Counted from the stretch's first letter, positions 1-5,647 are shown. The stretch is 5,799 nucleotides of DNA from Deltaproteobacteria bacterium RIFOXYD12_FULL_50_9 (GCA_001799225.1 MGTA01000104.1:1-5799); one strand, 5' to 3'. The notes: generated from the sequence alone by a model not told the origin. Numbers and translations: made by a program.

Positions 1-416
1 ATCCAGGGGAAGATATATAATTCAAGTCGCCTTATGATTTTGTTGGCATGACTGGCCGCCCAAGAGGGCGCAAACCTAGTGTGCCATTCTCGGGCTATTA
101 CCTCGAAGGTTTCAGTATCTTGTGTGCTTGCCGCCTTCTGGGCCTTCTTGGCATCTCCGGGGTCGATACCAGCGACCACTAAGGATCTTGCATGGTCACG
201 CTTCATTCGGGCCTCTAATAAAGAGACGTCAGGGTATGCCCCAAGGGTCAACTTTTTTTCTTTACCATCGATGCGGTACTTGAGATGCCAAAATTTTCCA
301 CCTGTCGGAGTGACCAAAAGAAAAAGGCCCCCACCATCGAAAAGTTTTTGGGGCTTTTCAGTCGGCTTGAAGGTTCTTGCTTTAGTGTCGGTAAGCGGCG
401 CAATCCGTTTAGGCAT
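1..416 (-). CDS. P4-type tyrosine integrase, N-terminal part (3' end cut by window edge)
   Basis: Reading the minus strand from an ATG at 416 gives 138 uninterrupted codons to the left edge with no stop, so this is a gene cut by the window. The protein starts MPKRIAPLTDTKARTFKP. It then shows the P4-integrase N-terminal (DUF4102) pattern: KLFDGGGLFLLVTPTGGKFW at about residues 24-43, LKYRIDGKEKKLTLGAYPDV at 45-64 and SLLEAR just after. From about residue 102 the TFEVIAREWHTRFAPSW stretch begins the SAM-like core-binding domain. The catalytic domain (Arg...His-x-x-Arg...Tyr) would lie outside the window. AGGAGG at 425-430 sits 8 nt before the ATG and fixes the start. Family members insert and excise islands and prophages by site-specific recombination, usually at tRNA 3' ends. 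Here the gene follows a tRNA 3' end in the same direction, with 178 nt between them, which fits that role. Whether the catalytic half is intact cannot be seen. Confidence 0.93.
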   Translation of the reverse strand, partial: MPKRIAPLTDTKARTFKPTEKPQKLFDGGGLFLLVTPTGGKFWHLKYRIDGKEKKLTLGAYPDVSLLEARMKRDHARSLVVAGIDPGDAKKAQKAASTQDTETFEVIAREWHTRFAPSWAASHANKIIRRLELYIFPW

Positions 417-424
417 GGGGTTTT

Positions 425-430
425 CCTCCT
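425..430 (-). promoter_or_regulatory. Shine-Dalgarno site of the integrase
   Basis: On the minus strand AGGAGG lies 8 nt upstream of the ATG at 416. It is a near-ideal ribosome binding site and selects this start. It directly abuts a copy of the repeat GCCCCCAAAA (431-440), which could hide it if paired with the complementary arm upstream in the leader. Confidence 0.85.
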
Positions 431-486
431 TTTTGGGGGCTTCCATTTTGTTTTGGGGGCCTTCTTTATTTATCAGCCCCCAAAAC
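431..486. repeat. Three copies of TTTTGGGGGC, two direct and one inverted, in the integrase leader
   Basis: TTTTGGGGGC occurs on the plus strand at 431-440 and 451-460, and its reverse complement GCCCCCAAAA occurs at 476-485. The second and third copies form a perfect 11-bp inverted repeat (450-460 with 476-486) around a 15-nt spacer. The 3' side lacks a T-run on either strand, so it is not a standard terminator. Such repeats between an attachment site and int could be integrase or excisionase arm-type binding sites. Alternatively, they could fold in the integrase mRNA leader. Both readings are inference. Confidence 0.7.
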
Positions 487-497
487 CTTCGGATTTC

Positions 498-526
498 ACT
501 ATATCAAGATGGATGTTGTTGGACAA
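498..526 (-). promoter_or_regulatory. Candidate sigma-70 promoter of the integrase
   Basis: On the minus strand TTGTCC (521-526) is followed after exactly 17 nt by TATAGT (498-503), a 4/6 and 5/6 match to the consensus boxes. Transcription would begin near 491 and give a leader of about 75 nt that contains the TTTTGGGGGC inverted repeat and the integrase ribosome site. It lies downstream of the tRNA terminator, so the integrase would be transcribed independently of the tRNA. Confidence 0.5.
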
Positions 527-529
527 CAA
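516..529. promoter_or_regulatory. Palindrome TTGTTGGACAACAA over the integrase -35 box, possible operator
   Basis: TTGTTG at 516-521 and CAACAA at 524-529 are a perfect 6-bp inverted repeat around a 2-nt centre. The -35 hexamer (521-526) lies within it. A regulator bound here would block the integrase promoter. P4-type integrases often control their own promoters, so the integrase or an island-encoded repressor are candidates. The protein that binds is unknown. Confidence 0.35.
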
Positions 530-530
530 G

Positions 531-563
531 AAAAAGAAAAAGCCCTGATTTCTCAGGGCTTTT
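531..563 (-). terminator. Intrinsic terminator of the tRNA transcript
   Basis: AGCCCTGA (541-548) and TCAGGGCT (553-560) form an 8-bp GC-rich stem around a 4-nt loop, extended by A:T pairs at 538-540 with 561-563. Read on the minus strand the stem is followed by a T-rich tract (complement of 531-540), the form of a Rho-independent terminator. It lies about 30 nt after the tRNA CCA end and upstream of the integrase promoter. The plus strand has only a short T-run after it. Confidence 0.8.
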
Positions 564-594
564 GGACAGTATCGGATGATACTGGATGATGACT

Positions 595-630
595 TGGTGG
601 CGATGCAGGGACTTGAACCCCGGACACCGC
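595..630. other. Probable attachment site (att) in the tRNA 3' half
   Basis: P4-type integrases commonly recombine within the 3' half of tRNA genes. The element carries a copy of that half, so the tRNA stays intact after insertion. Here the integrase gene starts 178 nt beyond the tRNA 3' end and reads away from it, so the boundary should lie within about 595-630. The exact crossover cannot be placed, because the second copy expected at the far end of the island lies outside the window. No other copy of the tRNA 3' end was found inside it. Confidence 0.5.
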
Positions 631-671
631 GGATATGAGCCGCGTGCTCTAACCAGCTGAGCTACATCGCC
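595..671 (-). tRNA. tRNA-Met (anticodon CAT), elongator type, CCA encoded
   Basis: The minus strand folds into a complete 77-nt cloverleaf. The acceptor stem is GGCGATG with CATCGCC, and the D-arm is GCTC/GAGC. The anticodon stem CGCGG/CCGCG carries the loop CTCATAT with anticodon CAT. The T-arm is CGGGG-TTCAAGT-CCCTG, then A73 and an encoded CCA at 595-597. The paired G1-C72 and the absence of three consecutive G:C pairs next to the anticodon loop argue against initiator tRNA-fMet. A CAT anticodon could also be tRNA-Ile2, whose C34 is changed to lysidine by TilS. The acceptor stem has A5-U68 like elongator Met of E. coli rather than the C4-G69/C5-G68 of its Ile2, so Met is favoured, not proven. 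Its 3' half is the probable attachment site of the neighbouring integrase. Confidence 0.93.
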
Positions 672-684
672 ATAAAAAGATGGT

Positions 685-715
685 ACTATATGGTAAATTT
701 TACCTCTAATGTCAA
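685..715 (-). promoter_or_regulatory. Promoter of the tRNA gene
   Basis: On the minus strand a consensus -35 TTGACA (710-715) is followed by TATAGT (685-690) after 19 nt. This is longer than the ideal 17, but both hexamers are strong. The -10 box ends 13 nt before the mature tRNA 5' end at 671, so a start near 678 would leave a 5' leader of only a few nucleotides for RNase P. The spacer contains the palindrome GGTAAATTTTACC (692-704). Confidence 0.65.
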
Positions 716-735
716 CAAAAACCTGCCAACCTTAT

Positions 736-784
736 AAAACAGTAATGGGGCTTTCCTTTGGCAGAAAAGCCCCATTACTGTTTT
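736..784 (-). terminator. Intrinsic terminator of the groESL operon
   Basis: A perfect 19-bp inverted repeat pairs 736-754 with 766-784 around an 11-nt loop. The core is CAGTAATGGGGC with GCCCCATTACTG, flanked by A/T runs. Read on the minus strand it lies 34 nt after the groEL stop and ends in TTTT, so it terminates groEL transcription before the tRNA promoter. Its symmetry means it could also work on the plus strand. Confidence 0.9.
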
Positions 785-818
785 CGGGGGCAAAACTCCA
801 AAATTTACAGGAGGAGTC

Positions 819-2471
819 TTACATCATTCCGCCCATTCCGCCCATGCCACCCATGCCGCCGGAAGGCATTCCGCCACCGCCGCCGCTGGATTTCTCTTCC
901 GGATGTTCAGCAATAGCACACTCGGTGGTCAAAAGCAGGCTGGCCACGCTTGCTGCGTTTTGCAAAGCAAAGCGGGTAACCTTGGCCGGGTCAATAACCC
1001 CGGCTTCTATCAGATCTTCAAATTTTTCCGTGTCTGCATTAAAGCCATGGGCGCCCTTCAGATTCTTCACCTTTTCAACGATGATCGAACCTTCCATGCC
1101 GGCGTTGTTGGCAATCTGGCGGACCGGCTCTTCCAGGGAGCGCATGATGATCTCCTGGCCGAGTTTCTGGTCACCGGTAAGCTTCAAGGCTGCCAGAGCC
1201 CGCATGCAGCGGATATAGGCAACCCCGCCGCCAGGCACAATACCCTCTTCGACTGCGGCGCGGGTAGCGTTCAAGGCGTCTTCGACTCGGGCTTTTTTCT
1301 CTTTCATCTCAACTTCGGTGGCAGCGCCGACATTGATCACGGCAACCCCGCCGATCAACTTGGCCAACCGCTCCTGCAATTTTTCACGATCATAATCAGA
1401 AGTGGTATCATCGATCTGGGCCCGGATCTGCTTAACACGGGCGGCAAGCTTCTCTTTATTGCCGGCGCCGTCAATGATCGTGGTGTTATCTTTATCGATA
1501 GATATCTTCTTGGCAGTACCAAGGTCATTCAAGGTCAGATTCTCAAGTTTGATGCCGAGATCTTCGGAGACGCACTGGCCGCCGGTCAGGATAGCCAGAT
1601 CTTCGAGCATTGCCTTGCGGCGATCACCGAAGCCCGGAGCCTTGACAGCCGCGACATTCAAGACGCCGCGCAGCTTGTTGACCACCAGAGTAGCCAGGGC
1701 CTCGCCGTCGACGTCCTCGGCAATGATGACCAGCGGTCGACCCATTTTGGCAACCTGCTCAAGGATGGGCAGCAGATCCTTCATGCTGCTGATCTTCTTC
1801 TCGTTGATCAGGATGTAAGGCTCGTCAAGATTGACCTCCATCTTTTCAGCATCGGTCACAAAGTAGGGGGAGAGGTAGCCGCGGTCAAACTGCATACCCT
1901 CAACCACATCAAGGGAGGTCTCCATGCTCTTGGCTTCCTCAACTGTGATAACGCCCTCTTTGCCGACTTTATCCATGGCCTCGGCAATGATATTGCCGAT
2001 GGTCGCATCGTTGTTGGCGGAAATTGTGCCGACCTGGGCGATCTCTTTCTGCTCTTTAGTTGGTTTCGAAATGTTTTTCAATTCAGCAACCACGACCTCA
2101 ACACTCTTGTCGATGCCGCGCTTGATGTCCATCGGGTTGCTGCCGGCAGCAACCATCTTGGAACCTTCCCGATAAATGGCCTGAGCCAGGATGGTGGCGG
2201 TGGTGGTGCCGTCTCCGGCCACATCGCTGGTCTTGGAGGCAACCTCTTTGACCATCTGGGCGCCCATATTCTCAAACTTGTCCTTGAGTTCGATCTCCTT
2301 TGCTACGGTAACGCCGTCCTTGGTGATGGTCGGTGCGCCATAGGATTTTTCGATCAGAACATTGCGACCCTTGGGGCCGAGGGTGACCTTTACCGCGTCA
2401 GCCAGGGTGTTGACCCCGACCAGAATCGATTCACGGGCCTTTACGCCGAATTTAATATCTTTTGATGCCAT
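819..2471 (-). CDS. groEL: Chaperonin GroEL (Hsp60)
   Basis: A full-length 550-residue group I chaperonin subunit. It forms the cytoplasmic double-ring ATP-driven folding chamber capped by GroES. It opens MASKDIKFGVKAR and contains the nucleotide-binding GDGTTTAT motif at 86-93 with D87. The ATP-hydrolysis aspartate is D398 (ARVEDALNATRAAVEEG), and the chaperonin signature AAVEEGIVPGGG is at 405-416. Numbering of both key aspartates is the same as in E. coli GroEL. The C-terminus has the typical flexible Gly-Gly-Met tail (SSGGGGGMPSGGMGGMGGM). The ATG at 2471 is preceded after 9 nt by AAGGAG (2481-2486). It is the second gene of an operon with groES, 114 nt downstream, and is followed by a strong terminator. 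Nothing is missing or unusual in the protein. The large open frames antisense to it are shadows. Confidence 0.99.
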   Translation of the reverse strand: MASKDIKFGVKARESILVGVNTLADAVKVTLGPKGRNVLIEKSYGAPTITKDGVTVAKEIELKDKFENMGAQMVKEVASKTSDVAGDGTTTATILAQAIYREGSKMVAAGSNPMDIKRGIDKSVEVVVAELKNISKPTKEQKEIAQVGTISANNDATIGNIIAEAMDKVGKEGVITVEEAKSMETSLDVVEGMQFDRGYLSPYFVTDAEKMEVNLDEPYILINEKKISSMKDLLPILEQVAKMGRPLVIIAEDVDGEALATLVVNKLRGVLNVAAVKAPGFGDRRKAMLEDLAILTGGQCVSEDLGIKLENLTLNDLGTAKKISIDKDNTTIIDGAGNKEKLAARVKQIRAQIDDTTSDYDREKLQERLAKLIGGVAVINVGAATEVEMKEKKARVEDALNATRAAVEEGIVPGGGVAYIRCMRALAALKLTGDQKLGQEIIMRSLEEPVRQIANNAGMEGSIIVEKVKNLKGAHGFNADTEKFEDLIEAGVIDPAKVTRFALQNAASVASLLLTTECAIAEHPEEKSSGGGGGMPSGGMGGMGGMGGMM

Positions 2472-2480
2472 AGCAGTTTT

Positions 2481-2486
2481 CTCCTT
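2481..2486 (-). promoter_or_regulatory. Shine-Dalgarno site of groEL
   Basis: AAGGAG on the minus strand lies 9 nt before the groEL ATG, so groEL has its own ribosome entry site and need not depend on translational coupling across the long spacer after groES. Confidence 0.8.
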
Positions 2487-2510
2487 ATTTGTGCTTAACC
2501 ATTAAAGGTT

Positions 2511-2577
2511 TTTCGTATTACGAAACCGTTCTTATACCGCAAGGGCATAAGTTTCGTATGAGCAGGCAAGCTGCTCA
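2511..2577 (-). promoter_or_regulatory. Structured groES-groEL intercistronic RNA region
   Basis: Several inverted repeats fill this spacer. TGAGCAG/CTGCTCA forms a 7-bp stem (2559-2577) just after the groES stop. TACGAAA (2519-2525) pairs with TTTCGTA (2552-2558), enclosing CTTAT/ATAAG (2531-2535 with 2547-2551). TACGAAA is also complementary to TTTCGTA at 2511-2517, giving a perfect 15-base palindrome TTTCGTATTACGAAA. The two pairings exclude each other. None is followed by a T-run in the mRNA sense, so these are not plain terminators. They could be processing or stability elements that set the groES to groEL ratio, which is inference. Confidence 0.55.
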
Positions 2578-2585
2578 ACTCAGCT

Positions 2586-2873
2586 TTATTCAATTACACC
2601 AAGGATATCATCTTCACGCATGATGAGGTAATCTTCACCATCCAGTTTAATATCGGTGCCGCCGTATTTGCTAAACAATACCCGGTCACCAACCTTTAAC
2701 TCAAGGGCGACGCGCACCCCTTTTTCGTTAAGTTTGCCAGGACCAGCAGCTATGATCTTGCCTTCTACCGGCTTCTCTTTAGCGGAATCAGGAATAATAA
2801 TACCACCCCTGCTTTTTGCTTCCTGCTCAAGCCTTTGCACCAACACACGGTCATTCAATGGGCGAATCTTCAT
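2586..2873 (-). CDS. groES: Co-chaperonin GroES (Hsp10)
   Basis: A complete 95-residue GroES, the usual family length. It forms the heptameric lid that binds GroEL rings in the cytoplasm and closes the folding chamber. The sequence begins MKIRPLNDRVLVQRLEQE. It carries the mobile-loop region EAKSRGGIIIPDSAKEKP at about 18-35, whose hydrophobic GGIIIP segment contacts GroEL. It continues with the beta-barrel motifs VEGKIIAAGPG and VGDRVLFSKYGGT, and ends near DYLIMREDDILGVIE. The ATG at 2873 is preceded by GGAGG (2880-2884) at 6 nt. It is the first gene of the groES-groEL operon. Confidence 0.99.
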   Translation of the reverse strand: MKIRPLNDRVLVQRLEQEAKSRGGIIIPDSAKEKPVEGKIIAAGPGKLNEKGVRVALELKVGDRVLFSKYGGTDIKLDGEDYLIMREDDILGVIE

Positions 2874-2879
2874 GTAACA

Positions 2880-2884
2880 CCTCC
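2880..2884 (-). promoter_or_regulatory. Shine-Dalgarno site of groES
   Basis: GGAGG, inside GGAGGTG on the minus strand, lies 6 nt upstream of the groES ATG and confirms that start. Confidence 0.8.
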
Positions 2885-2918
2885 ATTTGAAAATTAATGA
2901 TTTGTTTAATTAGCGAAC

Positions 2919-2948
2919 ACTATATGTCCTTTATAAACAACCCGTCAC
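2919..2948 (-). promoter_or_regulatory. Candidate groESL promoter (housekeeping type)
   Basis: On the minus strand GTGACG (2943-2948, 4/6 to TTGACA) precedes TATAGT (2919-2924, 5/6 to TATAAT) with an 18-nt spacer. This would give a leader of about 40 nt before groES. No CIRCE repeat (TTAGCACTC-N9-GAGTGCTAA) and no clear sigma-32 pattern (CTTGAA...CCCCAT) are visible upstream, so the heat-shock control mode cannot be read from the sequence. Confidence 0.35.
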
Positions 2949-3241
2949 TGATGAAATCGGTCAGCAAATCCGATTCCGTCGGCTTATCACACCCTATAAT
3001 AATTGCCTGGTGGATTTCGAGCCGTTTACGAACACGGAACAACTTGATTATTGTTGGCTTCAGGGGGACGAGCATGCTGTTAACAGGCATAAACTCGTTA
3101 AAAAGCCGGGACTCAGTACCAAAAATCCGCCCATAATCAAGGTTGCGGCAAACAATAGGCACGGGATGTGCAAAAATCAAGGGAGAAAATTTTTAAAAAA
3201 TTAGAAGTCTGTGTTTTGTACTCTGTTATAAGCTAAACAGC

Positions 3242-4309
3242 TTAGATGGCCATGGTCCAGCCGTAAGGATCATCCTTCCAGCCATACTGAATGGCCTGCA
3301 GTTCGTCAAAGAGGCGTTGGGCCAGAGCACCGGTTCTGCCCTCATTGATCAGACACTCTCTGCCTTGATAATGAAGAGAACCAACCGGTGAAATCACTGC
3401 AGCAGTACCAGTTCCGAATATCTCCCGTAACGTCCCTTGTTGATTGGCTGCAAAAACCTCTTCTATCGAGATCCGCCGTTCAACCGCCTTGATTCCCCAG
3501 GCGCGGGCCATAGTCAGCACCGAGTCCCGGGTAACCCCGGCAAGAATACTACCACCAAGCGGTGGGGTGATCAGATCGTCGTTAATCAGGAAAAAAATGT
3601 TCATGGTGCCGACTTCCTCAATGAACTTGCGTTCCACGGCATCCAACCAAAGGACTTGTGTGAAGCCCTGTTTCTTAGCCTCAACGGCAGCCATGATGCT
3701 CGCTGCATAATTGCCGGCGGTTTTGACATGGCCGACCCCGCCCGGCACTGCCCGGACATAGGTGTCGGTGACATAGATTTTGACCGGATTAAAGCCTTCC
3801 GGATAATAGGCGCCTACCGGGCTTAAGATGATAAAAAACATGAACTGCTTGGCCGCCCGCACGCCAAGACCAGCCTCGGTGGCCACCATGGTCGGTCGGA
3901 TATAGAGGGTAGCGCCTTTGGCTTTGGGCACCCACTCTTGATCGAGACGGATGAGTTCCTGCAGGGCGTTGAGCACCTGATTGACATCTATCTGCGGCAT
4001 GCACATGCGAGCAGCAGATACGTTCATCCTTGCGAGATTGGCCGTGGGCCGGAAAAGATAAACCCGATTGTCCTTGCCGCGATACGCCTTCAGGCCCTCA
4101 AAAATTGCCTGACCATAATGCAGCACCATAGCAGCCGGGTCGACGGTAAAAGGGTGGTATCTGGAGATAACCGGTTCATGCCAGCCCTGGCCTTCCTGAT
4201 ACTGCATGGTAAACATGTGGTCGGTAAAGTACCTGCCAAAACCCAAGTTGTTTTCGTCAGGTTTTTCTCGCAAATCGTCAGGTTGTGCTTTTTCAATCAT
4301 TAAATCCAT
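3242..4309 (-). CDS. ilvE: Branched-chain-amino-acid aminotransferase (class II IlvE)
   Basis: A PLP-dependent cytoplasmic enzyme that transfers the amino group between glutamate and the 2-oxo acids of leucine, isoleucine and valine, the last biosynthetic or first catabolic step. From the ATG at 4309 the protein has 355 residues, the normal length of the class II (eukaryotic-like) BCAT group. Visible motifs are LHYGQAIFEGLKAYRG (about 63-78), LYIRPTMVATEAGLG (135-149), GGVGHVKTAGNYAAS (190-204) with the expected Schiff-base lysine K196, EEVGTMNIFF (231-240) and GSILAGVTRDSVL (253-265). GGAGGA lies 8 nt before this ATG and supports the start. An in-frame GTG at 4345 would add 12 residues and has GAGGAG 5 nt upstream, so a longer form cannot be excluded. 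The gene is divergent from the AI-2E-family gene and about 370 nt upstream of groES. No ilv/leu biosynthetic partners are in the window. Confidence 0.96.
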   Translation of the reverse strand: MDLMIEKAQPDDLREKPDENNLGFGRYFTDHMFTMQYQEGQGWHEPVISRYHPFTVDPAAMVLHYGQAIFEGLKAYRGKDNRVYLFRPTANLARMNVSAARMCMPQIDVNQVLNALQELIRLDQEWVPKAKGATLYIRPTMVATEAGLGVRAAKQFMFFIILSPVGAYYPEGFNPVKIYVTDTYVRAVPGGVGHVKTAGNYAASIMAAVEAKKQGFTQVLWLDAVERKFIEEVGTMNIFFLINDDLITPPLGGSILAGVTRDSVLTMARAWGIKAVERRISIEEVFAANQQGTLREIFGTGTAAVISPVGSLHYQGRECLINEGRTGALAQRLFDELQAIQYGWKDDPYGWTMAI

Positions 4310-4374
4310 CAAGGCTCTCCTCCAAAGACCGGACATCGGTTTCACTTCGGCTCCTCAGGCGAAGCAAAACAGTC

Positions 4375-4403
4375 AATATAGCTGATTATTAACGCTATTG
4401 AAA
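4375..4403 (-). promoter_or_regulatory. Candidate ilvE promoter
   Basis: On the minus strand TATATT (4375-4380) has a weak -35-like TTTCAA (4398-4403) 17 nt upstream. It would start transcription near 4368, giving about 60 nt of leader to the preferred ATG and about 23 nt to the GTG at 4345. No leader peptide rich in branched-chain codons and no attenuator or T-box was found. Confidence 0.3.
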
Positions 4404-4487
4404 TAAGTTATTTGTTTCGGATCGAGAAAGAACTGGTTTTGGCAGTGCGGAAAAACTAAACTTATGGGTGAACTGAAAAAGTTGGAT

Positions 4488-4493
4488 TATAAT
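4488..4493 (+). promoter_or_regulatory. Consensus -10 box TATAAT before the AI-2E-family gene
   Basis: A perfect TATAAT on the plus strand, without a recognisable -35 at 16-18 nt and without an extended TG motif. If real, transcription would start near 4500, only about 8 nt before the first ATG (4508) but about 55 nt before the second (4556). That would favour the second start. Confidence 0.35.
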
Positions 4494-4507
4494 GCTGGAA
4501 AAATTCT

Positions 4508-5647
4508 ATGCTTCTGTCCGGGCAACCCGCCAACCCTGTCGATATTGAGCTATATATGAAAAATCAAGCCCCAAACCCAACAGTCCTCAAATATTTTCTG
4601 GTTCTCTTTCTGATCTCTGTACTGCTGTTGGGCAAGCTGCTACTGCCCTTTTTTTCCGTATTGATCTTCTCGTATCTGCTGGCCAGTATTTTTCAACCGG
4701 TATACCGGTTCATCAACCGGAAACTCTCTCCGATCATCTCCTCCTTGCTCTGTTGCTGCCTGGCCATTCTCGTCGTGTTGTTGCCGATAGCCTTCTTTAT
4801 CGTCGCCCTGTCCCGGGAAGGGTACGCTTTCTATCTCTATGCCAGAGACGTTGAGTTCAGCCTTACGGTTAATACTTTTATGGAAAATCCCACTATTATC
4901 TTGCTAAAGCAGCTTTTGGCACAAGTCGGGATCACACTTGAGCCCGAAGATCTCAGCGGCCATATTTCCGCCCTGACTAAGGCAGTCGGGCTTTATTTCT
5001 ACAACCAGGTAACCTACTGGGCTGCCAATATCATGGGATTTGCCATCAAGCTGCTGATGCTCGTCGTCGCCACCTTTTTTCTGCTCATGGACCATGGTAA
5101 ACTGCATGATTTTCTCTTCAGCCTCTCACCACTTCCCGATGACCAACTCCGGCAGTTAATCAATAAATTTGAAAAAACAGCCGGAGCCGTCTTGATCGGC
5201 AACGGTGTCTGCGCCCTTATTCAAGGCACGATGGGTGGTCTTGCATTTGCCTATTTTCAGATAGGTCCGCCTATCCTCTGGGGTATGGTTGTAGCTATCC
5301 TCGCTTTTCTCCCCGTGGTTGGCAGCGGTCTTGTTATGATTCCGGCCTGTGTCGTGTTGGCCATCAAAGGGGATATCGGCTCCGCCCTATTTTTGTTCAT
5401 CTTTTATATGTTGATGGTCTTTGTGGTCGATTACATAATCAACCCCAAACTGGTGGGCTCCCGGGTGCAGATGCATACCCTGCTGGTTTTTCTATCTGTT
5501 ATGGGCGGCATCAGCCTCTTTGGTGTTCTGGGTATTATCTTCGGGCCGTTAATCGCTACAACTTTTTTGACGCTGGCGGAAATCTATATGGCCAATTACA
5601 GCGAATATGTAAAGAAAGGACTACCGGAACAAAAGCCGGCAAACTAA
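4508..5647 (+). CDS. AI-2E family (PerM/YdiK-like) membrane transporter
   Basis: A 379-residue inner-membrane protein with about eight hydrophobic segments: roughly 28-47, 49-66, 77-101, 170-194, 229-252, 256-285, 291-309 and 324-358. A soluble loop lies between the third and fourth. The C-terminal half has the family hallmarks QGTMGGLAFAYFQIGPP with the following LPVVGSGLVMIPA, then DYIINPKLVGSRVQMHTLLV and FGVLGIIFGPLIA. The family (Pfam AI-2E_transport) contains exporters proposed for autoinducer-2 and Na+/H+ antiporters; most members are uncharacterised, so the substrate here is unknown. The start is uncertain. The ATG at 4508 has a weak GGA and adds a polar 16-residue leader. The ATG at 4556 (MKNQAPNP) begins just before the first membrane segment like most relatives, also with a weak GAG site. 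It is divergent from ilvE and ends in a strong terminator. Confidence 0.92.
   Translation: MLLSGQPANPVDIELYMKNQAPNPTVLKYFLVLFLISVLLLGKLLLPFFSVLIFSYLLASIFQPVYRFINRKLSPIISSLLCCCLAILVVLLPIAFFIVALSREGYAFYLYARDVEFSLTVNTFMENPTIILLKQLLAQVGITLEPEDLSGHISALTKAVGLYFYNQVTYWAANIMGFAIKLLMLVVATFFLLMDHGKLHDFLFSLSPLPDDQLRQLINKFEKTAGAVLIGNGVCALIQGTMGGLAFAYFQIGPPILWGMVVAILAFLPVVGSGLVMIPACVVLAIKGDIGSALFLFIFYMLMVFVVDYIINPKLVGSRVQMHTLLVFLSVMGGISLFGVLGIIFGPLIATTFLTLAEIYMANYSEYVKKGLPEQKPAN

Larger units (their letters stand above)
2878..3241. other. 364-base intergenic stretch between ilvE and groES, no defensible gene
   Basis: Beyond the groES ribosome site and candidate promoter, the stretch is AT-richer than its neighbours and has no RNA gene or mobile element I can recognise. 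A minus-strand open frame of 86 codons (2920-3180) starts only with TTG, has no Shine-Dalgarno site, ends inside the candidate groESL -10 box and resembles no family I know. Overlapping short frames exist on the plus strand, which suggests a general lack of stops rather than a gene. The minus side just after ilvE has only a weak 5-bp hairpin (3223-3240) and an A/T-rich palindrome near 3186-3202. Neither is a clear terminator, so ilvE transcripts might read toward groES. Confidence 0.6.

Noticed and set aside
21..28. TTCAAGTC, resembling the tRNA T-loop, as a second attachment site
   Set aside because: Only 8 bases match, the orientation is opposite to the tRNA and it lies within the integrase coding sequence; it is chance similarity.
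450..486. TTTTGGGGGC inverted repeat as a terminator
   Set aside because: Neither strand has a T-run after the stem, and on the minus strand it lies between the promoter and the integrase start.
79..579. 166-codon plus-strand open frame at the left end
   Set aside because: It is antisense to the integrase, whose minus-strand translation is clearly conserved, and it also runs through the integrase promoter and tRNA terminator.
709..1218. 169-codon plus-strand frame with a proline-rich segment
   Set aside because: The Pro repeats are the antisense of the GroEL Gly-Gly-Met tail, and the frame passes through the groESL terminator.
903..2465. 520-codon plus-strand open frame antisense to groEL
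   Set aside because: It is a shadow of the strongly codon-biased groEL gene, matches no family, and every conserved GroEL motif is read from the other strand.
2908..2920. Possible half CIRCE element near TTAGCGAACACT upstream of groES
   Set aside because: It does not fit TTAGCACTC and no GAGTGCTAA partner lies at the required 9-nt spacing.
3437..4303. Plus-strand open frames within ilvE
   Set aside because: They are antisense to a complete, well-conserved aminotransferase and resemble no known protein.
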